22,078 nt of DNA. Source: Spirogloea muscicola (Eukaryota > Streptophyta > Zygnematophyceae > Spirogloeales > Spirogloeaceae). Positions 11,201-19,797 of the stretch are shown here, piece after piece. The notes below the pieces were generated by a model. The model made no database searches. It was given only the letters and a program-made list of their open reading frames with translations, and was not told the origin of the DNA. Within the stretch, counting starts at the first letter, position 1. Each line of letters opens with the position of its first letter. The stretch covers positions 531,406 to 553,483 of the forward strand of contig WELB01000078.1 in the NCBI GenBank assembly GCA_009602725.1, read 5' to 3'. Position numbers and translations under genes: made by a program.

Positions 11201-12761
11201 TCAACAATGGCTACCACGGTCTTGTCAATGCCCTTCTTGATGGCCACGGGGTTGGCGCCTGCAGTCACATTCATAAGCCCAAGCTTGATCATTTCCCGGG
11301 CAAGGATGCTGGCAGTAGTCGTCCCGTCGCCAGCAGAGTCGTTGGTCTTGCTCGCCACCTGCACATGTACTCAGCTCCGTGCCTCATGAGTTGCACAGCA
11401 ACAGCGAAGCCCGGATCAAGTAAGACCTGAAGTAGAACAGCTCAAACGGTGAAAGACAAGCTTGTGCCATTCAGCAGCACATCTGTGTCACAGATCAGAA
11501 ATTTGGTTGGTTTTTTTTCCAAAACAATGATCATAGAGGACGGACCTCGCGGATGAGAGCAGCTCCCGCATTCTCCATGGCATCAGGCAGCTCGATGGCG
11601 CGGGCAATGGTCACGCCGTCGTTGATGACCTTGGGGTTGCCAAAGTCCTCAAGTACCACATTGCGGCCTGCATTGCAAGGGCTCAGATCAGCCTTCTGCC
11701 ACTGTGCTGTGATAGAAAACTATGTCTCGCAGAACCCATGCCTCAAACTCATACACAGCTCAGAGTTGCCTTGCAGATACGAAATTTAGAGTGCAAGTCC
11801 ATAAGTGCCAGCTGCAAGTGGTGTTATGAATGCTATGCAGAGCCTGCTGACCTCGAGGGCCCAGTGTGACGCCAACTGCGTCCGCGAGCTTGTCGATGCC
11901 AGCCTGCATGGCCGCGCGAGACGCCTGGTCGAAGAAGATCTCCTTGGCGGCTGCCCGTGCCGCAAGGCTCCGCCGCACAGCGGAGGGCCGCCTCCTGGGC
12001 CTCGCTGCGGCAACAGCGGCGACCTCGTTTCTGCCCTGCAGGGATCCAGCCACCCTGGAGCCGGCCTGCGCCTGCGCCTGTGCAAAGCCGAGCCAGACCG
12101 GGGCTATTAAATAATCTAATTGATATACATTGAGCTGATCTGGCAAGAACGTCTTGGCAGTGTCAGCGCCTCCTAAGTGCCTGAGACGACTGCTGCCAGT
12201 AACAATATTGACATTTGTCGATCGCCTTCCTGATCAGGCCTTCGTCTGAAGGCAGCTGTGTTGCCAAAGCAGTACTTCCCATCATCCATCATCCAGCGAC
12301 CATAAACCTTAAACCCCTCGCACTCGCAAAGGCTGCCGCGGCTCCTAACCCTCAACAGGCGACCTCATCTGCATCGCAGGACTGCCAGACGCTACGCAAG
12401 GCGATGTCGGCTGGTCTGGCACTAAGCAAGCCCCGCCCCGTCCAGTGACAGTGGAGCTAAGCTATATCGCAGCGCACAGCATTTGCGACTCTGCGCCGGT
12501 AGCGCTTCAATGTAGGCCACCGCGCAACGACTGATCGTCGCCACGAGGCTCCAAGGAGCGGGCGCGCGGGAAATCGCTCGGGACGACGACAAGCGCGGAG
12601 GCGCACGGTAGCCGGCGAGGAAGGCTGGGCAATAAGGGGGCGGCGTCGCTGCTCGACTGCCAGCGGCTCACCTTGGCGGCGGGCGAGGAGCTGCACTCCG
12701 GCCCTGCCAGCCGAGGGCGCGCGAGGAGCGCAGCGCCGGGGGCGGCGGCGGCGGCGGCCAT
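8287..12761 (-). CDS. CPN60A: Chloroplast chaperonin 60 subunit alpha (RuBisCO large subunit-binding protein alpha)
   Basis: Eleven exons (reading down): 12672-12761, 11852-12077, 11546-11667, 11151-11358, 10873-11018, 10221-10527, 9768-10018, 9371-9571, 8918-9056, 8559-8638 and 8287-8358. They sum to 613 residues, against about 586 for the Arabidopsis protein. Residues 1 to about 80 are Ala/Arg/Ser-rich and look like a plastid transit peptide. The mature part begins near [20 protein letters not shown]. GroEL-type group I signatures follow: [30 protein letters not shown] (156-161, nucleotide site), [45 protein letters not shown] and PGGG (483-486). [16 protein letters not shown] and the short [11 protein letters not shown] tail place it with alpha, not beta. 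It forms plastid CPN60 alpha/beta 14-mers that fold stromal proteins with CPN10/CPN20. The ATG lies in GCCATGG. Exon 2 could start at any of three in-frame CAG acceptors in an Ala-Gln repeat. Confidence 0.97.
9325..9364. repeat. 16-bp direct repeat in CPN60A intron 8 abutting the 5' splice site
   Basis: CAAAGCATGATGCTCA occurs at 9325-9340 and again at 9349-9364, a period of 24 bases. The second copy ends about five bases from the exon 8 donor (GT at 9370-9369 on the minus strand). Confidence 0.9.
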
Positions 12762-13399
12762 GGCGGCTCGCAGGAGGAGGGCTGAAGAGGAGGGGGGTGG
12801 CAGCGCCCAGGAGAGGGGGGGGTGTTTCGTAGATTCTGATTCCCAGCGAAATGAGCCCCCGCGGGCAGATCAATAGCGGTGGGCGCAGTCGTCCGGCATT
12901 CGAGGCGCTAGGCATTGGTCGACGGATTGCGCGTGGGGAGGCAGTCGCGGGGGAGCGACCCCGTGCGACGCGCGCGACGCATCCGACGGCGCAGGCGGGT
13001 CGCCCGGCGACGCCCCCGCCAGCCTTCTAGAAGCCCCGCGGAGCCTCTCGGACGCTGGCCGTCGGATCGGCTCCATCCACGACTGTGGTAGCTCCCCGGG
13101 TTCCCCAGGCCGACGCAACGGTTTGGCTCTCGGTATTCACTGTCGGCGCGGCGTTTCGTCAGCTCTAGCCTGTCGTTCATGTGATCGTCATGATTCTCGC
13201 CTTCGTACTAGGAGATAAGCAGCTCTTCCAACGTTAAGGCAATGGCTGTGAGATGGGGGATAGTTTCCGGGCAGCTTAGTCTGTCGGATTTGAGGCTCCT
13301 CACTTCGTAAGTACTGAGTGGTCCATCCTCCCCCGTTCTGACATAGCATCTTCAGGCCCCTTCGTAGCTGCTTAGCGCTTTTAGGCCCCTCCATCATTT

Positions 13400-13562
13400 G
13401 GCCCCTTCGAACCTTTTGTCAATTCTTTTTCGGGCTGGCTTTTCACAGCCCTTGCCCCCATTGGGAGAGCCACTTCTTCTTCTTCTTTCACAGCCCTTGC
13501 CCCCATTGGGAGTGCCCCTTCTTCTTGTGAGAAGCCAGCCCAAGCAAGGTCTGAAAGGGCCG
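13400..13562. repeat. Imperfect inverted repeat enclosing a tandem duplication
   Basis: The arm GGGCTGGCTTTTCAC at 13432-13446 is mirrored at 13527-13541 with 14 of 15 matches. The symmetry extends outward less perfectly: GGCCCCTTCGAACCTT near 13400 pairs with the complement of AAGGTCTGAAAGGGCC near 13547-13562. The loop between the arms is a 45-bp tandem repeat. GGCCCCTTCG also occurs directly repeated at 13355. It could fold as a hairpin. A small foldback or MITE-like element is possible, but no target-site duplication was identified. Confidence 0.65.
13441..13530. repeat. 45-bp tandem duplication
   Basis: Two copies of a 45-base unit (13441-13485 and 13486-13530) both begin TTTCACAGCCCTTGCCCCCA. 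They differ at only a few positions, mostly in the CTT-rich second half. The unit length is a multiple of three, but no gene is supported here. Confidence 0.9.
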
Positions 13563-14528
13563 TTAAACGCAAATGTAATGAAGCTACATCTCTCTGTAGC
13601 CTTCTGCAAATGGACGCTCAATAACAACAATAAATCTGCTCAACAAATGCAGATCGGAGTAACTAGAGGGCAGAAAAGCGTCGCCCTAGCGAACTCCGGG
13701 GGCAGTAGCCAAGGCGCGTACACCCATCACTCATGGACCACTTGCCGTTTATACGGTCATGTGGTCTGTGGTTTTACAAGCTTAGCTGGTGCCTTCTGCA
13801 CGCCCAGCTCTGTTTTCCTAGCTGACCCCTCTGAGCCCACGCCATAGGAGTACCTCTCGCCTTCAGCACCTGCACCTTCACCTTCACCTTCACATGTGCA
13901 TATCTACCGGCTCGCCAAAACAGCCACTGACTTGTGAAGACACAAGTGAACTCTATGAAGGCAATATAACCATCATAGACGTACGCATATAGCACGCATC
14001 ACAGGATGATAGGGATGTTCCCAGGAACTCATCACCAAGCGAACAGGACTAGAGAAGCCATTGCTCCTCTTCGTCAGCATGTGCAGGCAAGAAATCAACC
14101 TGGCCTAGACTCCAAACGCAACAAATTAATTGGAATCGCGAGTCCATCTCAAGCTGACCACTCGCTCGCTGACCAGATTTTCCAGATGGTGGAGCTTCAA
14201 TGCAGGACTGCAATGCCGACAACTTAGAAGTAACTCAAGGGTATCAAAAACTGGCAATTGTGAATAAAGTTGACACCGTTGGCGGTTGCGCGTGACTCTA
14301 GCGGCACTGAGAATTAAGGCTTGATTGTTGTACTACAACGTCATGCAAGCAAGGCCCCTCATAAGATCCCTCGTGACGGGAAAGCAAGAAGCACGCCTTG
14401 AGTAAGGCCTTTTGCTGCACCATTCTTGAGGAATCCTGCATTGTCCCCTCTGCATGACAAGATGCCCGCACTGCTAATTAAAGAGCCCGTGGTATTTGTA
14501 GTCGATGCTGGAGATGCACAGACTCTGC

Positions 14529-16917
14529 TCACAAACTGACAGCTTTTACATTAAATTCAGCCCCAATTGGCACGTGGTCGCTTGGGTGCTCCATGTTCGG
14601 CAGGCCGCCTACCACGTCCTCATCATCCTTGCTGGGCAACGCCAGCCGGCTGACGAGCTCCAATTGGGGGCAGGGCGTGAAGAATATAAAGTCGATCGCA
14701 AACGTGAACGGCGGTGTGAAGTTGGTGTACGGCTCTGAAGCCACACCCACTTTGTAGGAGCTGACCAGCTGCATAGCCGAGCCGCTTTCATGGGTGCCTG
14801 GGCCTCCTGCGACCTCATCCTTCGCTCCGTCGGCTTGAGGAGCTGCTGCCTCAGTGGCCACAAGGTGCTCGTACGCCTGCCACAGACAGCTTGTTCTCAG
14901 CAGGCGTCTTTGTCAATGCAAGCTGCTCTCAATTTCGCCACTGGACCAATATTCGCCACTGGACCAATAGAGCCAGCACTTAGTCTCAATGAGCACCGGC
15001 TCGCCGGGTCGAGAGTTGAAGTCTCCTGTCAAGATGGCCGCCGGACGGACTCCGTCGTCCCCTCGTAGGCTCTCACTGAAGGACGCCAGGCATGACCGCA
15101 TGTGCCTGACCTGCGCGAGCTTGACGTCCGCTAGCGCAGGGTCCCTTGAGGACACAGAGCAGCTGTGGTTCAGCAAATTCAGAGCCTAGACAAAGTTGGT
15201 GGCGCCTGTCTACCAAGACAGCCCTTGATTGCCTTGGCTTATTGTAAAAGTTGCCCTTACTGCTGCAAATTTCATTGAGCAGCCAAATGATGCCAAAACA
15301 GATGGATCCTGGACTATTTTCCCAGATCAAGTAAGCACTCAAGTCAGTAGCCAGGACTGACGTGATTCATCAGCCCTGCAACACTGCGTTTCAACAGTCA
15401 CTTTGTAGGGTAAGGCTATCCAAGTCCAGACCAGTAAATGTGTGTTGTAGCGACGATGAAGACGGGAGCTTGAGGCGAGTCCACTGCCCGAAATGCGGCC
15501 ATGAGGCCAACACAGTCCCGCTTCAAACGCACCTTTGGGTCATCCAAGTCCTCCTTGGTCGAAACCCCCTCCGAGATCGAGGCACTGCTTGAACCTGACT
15601 TCTTCGGCCTGGACTCTGCAACTTTGACAGCGTCTTCATCTTCGACGTCATAGGCTGTCCTCTTCACGCCACCCGCTCTAAGCCCCCTGGCCTGGTCCAC
15701 GCTTGCGCCTGCCGGCACGAGGTCATTGTAGTGCACAGGACGTTGCGCAACCATAAGGAACCTGAGGCGTGCAACAACAGCAGCGAACCTGCAGTCAATC
15801 TGCAGTCAAGTACATGCGAGCTTGCAGGGGTGTGCTTCCGTATGATACATTAGACCAAAATTCATTTCTGACCTCTTGTGCTTCCAGATGATTCCACAGC
15901 CGTCTCGTTTCGGCGAGGGGCGCTGGAGGTACAGGCACTCGTACCCAGCCTCCTGGAGGACGGGCTCGTAGAAGGACTTGATCTCGTCCAGCTCCTGAGA
16001 GGTTTAAGACAGATCTACTCTCCAAGCTTGTAATCAAGCATGTGTGTTTTTGCTAATCTACACAAAGGGTTGTAAATAAGATGTGAGGGTGACATTGAGA
16101 CCAAAAGTTCCAGAAAGTTCCTCGCAACAGGAGTTGCATGAAAAGCTGCACCAAAGCTGAGACAGCCAGTGTGATACTTACCAGGATAGCAGACCCTTGA
16201 CCTACACCCTAGTGATACTCCTCAACTAGTCATTGCTGACATTTGATAAGTCATCAACTGTACATAGTACTCTCACCTGGAGACAGAGGAAGTCTGCGTC
16301 CAACGAGAGCAGCTTCCGGGCAATGGCGCTGGAGCGGTGCTTCCATCTGCAAGCGCGCAAAATGCTGGGGGCAGTTACGCGTCTCAATTCTGGCGCACCA
16401 CGGCTATTCTTATCAACTTTCTAAAGCAAATCAGCAGCTACTGCCAGTGTAGCAGCAGAGTAAGGGCGAGCTCTGACTTGAGGCAGGGGGGCGGAGAGTG
16501 CGGGAAGTTGGTTTTCTTGACGTACGCCTGGCCAAGCATGCGGCGGAGAAGTATCAAAGGCTTGCTGCAGAGTCCTAAGGGTCGCTCGCGAGCATTCTGT
16601 AGCCCTCGTCATCGCCTCCGCGAGCCTACTTGCTGTGTCCATAACCATACAAGCCTCGGTTCTCTTACACAGATGCAGGCACGGCAGCAAGCTGCTGCCG
16701 AGCTCGAAGCTTGAGTGCCCATATAACACCCACAAATCCTACTCACTGAGAAGTGAACCCTAAACCTGGGCCATCATTAGGCGCTTCTGGGAGGGTTTTG
16801 GGAATCCAGGAGCGAGGTGCGGACCTGCGCCAGGATGTTCCACGACACAACCCGGAGGCGCGCACTGGTGGCAGTGCCTGCAACAGAGCGCGTCGCCATG
16901 GAGGTCCCAACTGGCAT
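14529..16917 (-). CDS. CCR4-4/hesperin-type endonuclease/exonuclease/phosphatase (EEP) family protein
   Basis: Seven exons (16825-16917, 16478-16527, 16277-16346, 15873-15994, 15432-15761, 14997-15144, 14529-14876) give 386 residues ending in TGA. EEP catalytic motifs appear in order: SWNILAQ (Asn27), CLQ-ELDE across an exon border (Glu72), ATTHIYW (His219), GDFNS (Asp263, Asn265) and HPSDH (His372). LKRDCVGLMAAF, HYNDLV, DVKLAQ, YTNFTP and GGLPNMEHPSDHVPIGAEF match the plant carbon catabolite repressor 4 homologs 3/4 better than the large CCR4-NOT deadenylase, and no leucine-rich repeat domain is present. Family members are Mg-dependent 3' exonucleases acting on poly(A) or related phosphodiesters; the exact substrate here is not predictable. 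An in-frame second ATG at 16899 is an alternative start. Telomere-type motifs lie 58-107 bases upstream. Confidence 0.92.
14934..14969. repeat. Perfect 18-bp tandem duplication in EEP intron 6
   Basis: TTCGCCACTGGACCAATA occurs twice back to back (14934-14951 and 14952-14969) inside the 120-bp intron between exons 6 and 7. The identity implies a recent replication-slippage event. Confidence 0.95.
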
Positions 16918-16974
16918 CAGGTCCAGCCCCGCTTTACAGAGGCACGGCCGAGTCCTCCCGTGGCGCCAATCAAC

Positions 16975-17024
16975 GGGTTTAGGGTTAAGGGTTTCGGGTT
17001 AGGGATTGGCTCTAGGGCTTTGGT
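16975..17024. repeat. TTTAGGG-type telomere-like motifs upstream of the EEP gene
   Basis: GGGTTTAGGGTTAAGGGTTT is followed by CGGGTTAGGG and a degenerate TCTAGGG. The tract is G-rich on the + strand, so on the EEP coding strand it reads CCCTAAA, lying just upstream of the start codon. AACCCTAAACC recurs at 16756-16766 inside EEP intron 1. Confidence 0.85.
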
Positions 17025-17270
17025 GCGGCTGCCAAGCGCCTTCTCGTGGTCGCAGCAGGGCTTAATGCTCTAATGGTTTCAGATATGGACAATTAGCGCA
17101 ACCGAGTAGTTAGTAAGTGGAGCTGCGGAGGCGCTCAGCCAGGCGCCCCCACCTGGCACCTCAGGGTCCGGTGCGGATTCGGGCCGCCGGTCGACGGGCT
17201 CAAAGCCGCGCTTTGGCGCGATCATGGCGGCCGCCGCGGCCCCGCCGCCGCCGCCGCCGCCGCCGGCACA

Positions 17271-17271
17271 N
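17271..17271. other. Single undetermined base (n), probable assembly join
   Basis: This is the only N in the window. It sits 15 bases into the PYD1 intron after exon 17287-17457, beside a CCG triplet tract. The rest of PYD1 does not appear on the far side. A one-base placeholder gap between contigs is more likely than a single unreadable base. Confidence 0.7.
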
Positions 17272-17286
17272 CATGGTGGGGCTGAC

Positions 17287-18354
17287 CTGCGTGATGTCGG
17301 TGATGTTGGGCGTCATCTTGGCCCACACCGGCACGGTGGCCTTGGCGTTGATCCAGCCGCAGACCTCCGCAAGCAGGCTGCAGTCCTGGCCCATAGCTGC
17401 CCCCATCTTGCGCTCGGGCATGCCGTGCGGGCACGAGAAGTTGATCTCCAGCGCGTCCTGCAGCACCAGGAGCCGACGGGGCCGGCCGGTGGCGGTGAGG
17501 CTTGTGGACACCATCACCAGCGGCTGCCCAGGTGGCAGGTGCCATAGGTGCAAGGTGTGCCAGGGACTAGGAGAACAAGTCACGAGGGAGTTAGTGGTAG
17601 CAATATGCGATCCATTGTGTGGTGATGATGTTTTTAGAGCTTGATAGTATTTGTTGCGCTGTGTAACGTGTGCCAATACTTAATGGAGGCACACCAAGCC
17701 GACTTGCAAGCAAGCCGTCTTTGAGTCAAGCGCAGTGGCAATGCAGCCGTCAAGCAAGGGCGAGGGGCTGACCACGCCGGTGGCCTCGACGCGCTCGATG
17801 ATCTCCTCCCACGCGCCGCGGTCGTACTCCTCCATGATGCTGGCGATGAGGACGCGGTCGGGGTACTCGGCCTTGAGGCGCGCCAGCTCGTCCAGCATCG
17901 TCTCCAGCGGCCGGTCGCTGATGAGCTCGATGTTCTGCCAGCCGATCACCTCGCCGCGCCCGCCCTTGGCGTCGCCCGGTCTGCCGCCGGCCTTGAGCCG
18001 CGCGTACCGGGGCGTCACGTTCACCACCTTGGCCGAGTCCAGCGACAGCTGCGGCGCGGAAAAGGGGGTTTGAGGTTTGAGGAAGGCCAGCAAGCCTCGC
18101 TGGCGGCGGCAGCGGCGGCGGCTGCGGCTGTGGCGCAACGGCGGCGGAGGAAGGCGCTTGCCGTCTTGCAGATGACGGCTCCCCAGCCCTCGTCGAAGGC
18201 GCGCTTCATGACGACGTAGTTGGTGCCGGGCGGGCCCGACGCGATCACGAACGGGTTGGGGAGTCGCAGCCCGTCGACGGTCACCGACAGGTCCGGCAGG
18301 CCGCCGCCGCCGCCGCCGCCGGCCGCCGCCGCTGCCGCCGTCGGCCGCCGCCAT
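17287..18354 (-). CDS. PYD1: Dihydropyrimidine dehydrogenase (NADP+), plant type, 3' truncated and 5' end unresolved
   Basis: The visible exons are (up to about 18332-18354)-18162, 18048-17773 and 17457-17287. They read LPDLSVTVDGLRLPNPF, SGPPGTNYVVMKRAFDEGWG, NVTPRYARLKAGG, GWQNIELISDRPLETML, SIMEEYDRGAWEEIIERVE, INFSCPHGMPERKMGAA and GWINAKATVPVWAKMTPNIT. This is the FMN/pyrimidine-binding barrel of the first uracil/thymine degradation step; Cys in SCPHG is the catalytic acid in the family. In plants it is a plastid protein of about 420 residues. After ITDITQ a GTCAGC donor opens an intron, and roughly 150-200 C-terminal residues are missing beyond the N at 17271. The first intron (18049-18161) uses a GC donor. 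No ATG is in frame upstream of the Gly tract; the ATG at 18354 is one base out of frame. Confidence 0.92.
18049..18161 (-). other. GC-AG intron in PYD1
   Basis: Reading the minus strand, the coding triplet ACG is followed by GCAAGC and the intron ends CGCCGCAG before CTGTCGCTGGAC. No GT lies near the required border, and joining here restores the conserved K-T-L-S-L-D-S-A-K-V order with correct phase. Confidence 0.8.
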
Positions 18355-19053
18355 GGGCTTCTGGCTGACCACGCTGGCGTTCGCGCTGGTGGGGCTCGCC
18401 GGCTCCCTCGCCGTCCCCGGGTTCTTCGACAAGGGCCCCTCCACCAACCGGCAAGCCTTCCTCCCTCCTCCCTCCTCCCTCCTCCTCCTCAACTCTCCCT
18501 CTCCACACACCTTCTCTCTCATCCGCTCACCCTTACCTAAGGTCTGAGCCGCTTGGACACCAACTGCTGGGCAGAGGTGCCGCGCGCCGGCCTCTCGCCA
18601 AGGACACCCATATTCTGTGTGGGCCTGCCGCCGCTGCCGCCGCCGCCGCCGCCGCAGCGACTGCCGGCAGCTGCGACAACGACGGTGACCTCTGGCCCGC
18701 CAGCCACCGAGCGAGGGACACCGCCTCATGCAGACCCACCTGCCTCTCTGACCCACCACTGTGCGCCGCCTTTCCGCGCTCAGGCTGCACGTCACGCTCA
18801 TTATCACCACCGTCATCTGCTGCTGGCTCCTGTGAGTAAACGCAGCGCCAGTCCCGCTGACGTCTGTGCCATTGCCAAAGCAGAAGGGTGGCCGAGGTGC
18901 CCTTTTCTTGTCCTGCACGACCGTGCGAGCCCATCAACTGGCCCGCTCTCACACCTCTGCCGCATGCATGCTTGGTGTAGGTGGGCGATCGTCTACATGG
19001 CGCACATGTACCCTCTCGTTGTGCCAATACTGGAGCCCGAAAAGGATGGCTAA
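18353..19053 (+). CDS. VHA-e: V-type proton ATPase subunit e
   Basis: Exons 18353-18450, 18784-18831 and 18981-19053 encode 72 residues, ending in TAA at 19051. The start MGFWLTTLAFALVG and the core GPSTNRLHVTLIITTVICCW, then WAIVYMAHMYPLVVPIL, match the ~70-residue plant subunit e (yeast Vma9 family) along the whole length. Two transmembrane helices are evident (about residues 3-22 and 34-56). The subunit sits in the membrane V0 sector and is needed for pump assembly. The first intron has a GC donor (CG|GCAAGCC). The ATG is in a strong GCCGCCATGG context. The gene is head to head with PYD1 with no visible spacer and tail to tail with TspO. A chlorophyte-type TGTAA signal lies at 19311-19315. 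Confidence 0.95.
18451..18783 (+). other. GC-AG intron in VHA-e
   Basis: The exon ends ACCAACCG and the intron begins GCAAGCC. It ends TTTCCGCGCTCAG before GCTGCACGTCACG. Only this border joins GPSTN to RLHVTL in frame, and no GT is available between the conserved segments at the donor side. The interior is very C/T-rich. Confidence 0.85.
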
Positions 19054-19797
19054 GCACTCAGCCTTAACGCGTGCCATGCTGACAGGCTTACGAATCCCCG
19101 TCGCTTCGGCAGCTCTGCAGAGTTTGCCTGCCACCGCCCTGCTTGCGCTTCTACATTGGCAGCTATAAAAGCCGACTTCTGGCCCTCTACTCCACGTGCA
19201 ACCTGCATGAAAAGGCGCTATGTATCTTTTGGAATACGTCAGCAAGCTGCTCCTGGCCTGTATCTAGTGTGACCACTCTGGTGTGCATGCGACATTTGAA
19301 CACGCAGTACTGTAAGGTGACACAAGTAATCATCCAGACCTTCATCTATGGTTGTGACACATGAGCACCAGTAGCAGCAGCAGCAGTCTAAAACTACCTG
19401 ACTTTACTTAACCTTGTGCCTCATATTGTGAACAGCGAAATCGTAGAAGTAACAGTGCCATGTTGCTTGATCCCACGTAAAGCCTGTCCATCTGCAATGC
19501 TCATAAATATTGACTATGTACGACGAGATCCATGAGGCACGCTGGCGGCTGGTGCTCTGCAGAGGGGCAGGATGCTTGCTATGCATAGCTCTAACACTTA
19601 CAGCTCAGACTTCTGGCGGGCAGTATGCAACTGCACCATCTATAGATCCCTCTATAAGCAGTGAAAAGTGGATGAAACTACCACTGCAGGCAACTGCGCC
19701 TGCGCCCGAGGACAAACTACTGTCCAATGACAAGCTACTGTGCTTATACATGATGTTGCAATAGCTTGCCAAGACTAGAGACCATCTGTGCTTTCAG
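19054..19797. other. Convergent 3' spacer between VHA-e and the TspO gene
   Basis: Holds both 3' UTRs. TGTAA, the usual chlorophyte polyadenylation signal, occurs at 19311-19315 on the + strand, 258 bases after the VHA-e stop, and at 19598-19602 on the minus strand, about 200 bases after the TspO stop. An (AGC) triplet run sits near 19373-19386. The signal role of these pentamers is inferred only from their position. No gene was recognised. Confidence 0.5.

Larger units (their letters stand above)
12762..14528. other. Gene-poor spacer upstream of CPN60A
   Basis: This is 1.77 kb between the CPN60A start and the stop of the next minus-strand gene. It must hold the CPN60A promoter and the 3' UTR of the EEP gene. 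The first 350 bases are very GC-rich, then composition falls. Open frames here show no family resemblance and no consistent splice pattern. A CACCTT hexamer run lies at 13873-13893, and an inverted-repeat element at 13400-13562 is listed separately. No tRNA or rRNA was recognised. Confidence 0.6.
16918..17286. other. Region upstream of the EEP gene, reaching the PYD1 intron and the N
   Basis: These bases should hold both the EEP promoter and the missing 3' half of PYD1, but only promoter-like, non-coding sequence is seen up to about 17220, followed by a CCG-repeat stretch (about 17225-17266) and the N at 17271. None of the expected C-terminal PYD1 motifs is present. Confidence 0.7.

Noticed and set aside
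12673-12876. 67-codon + strand frame starting in the same CCATGG as the CPN60A ATG
   Set aside because: Short Arg/Glu/Gly-rich translation with no continuation. The palindrome is just the favourable start context of CPN60A.
13398-13847. 149-codon + strand open frame with an internal repeat
   Set aside because: The repeat is the 45-bp tandem duplication in non-coding spacer. No start context, family match or intron pattern supports a gene.
17680-18918. 412-codon minus-strand open frame
   Set aside because: Only its 17773-18048 part is real (PYD1 exon). The rest is read-through of introns and the antisense of VHA-e.
18533-19057. 174-codon minus-strand open frame opposite VHA-e
   Set aside because: Antisense of VHA-e introns and exons; Ala/Arg-rich without recognisable domains. 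It could hide a PYD1 5' exon, but nothing in it shows that.
19510-19764. 84-codon + strand open frame in the VHA-e/TspO spacer
   Set aside because: No family resemblance, AT-richer than real exons here, and lies where both 3' UTRs are expected.
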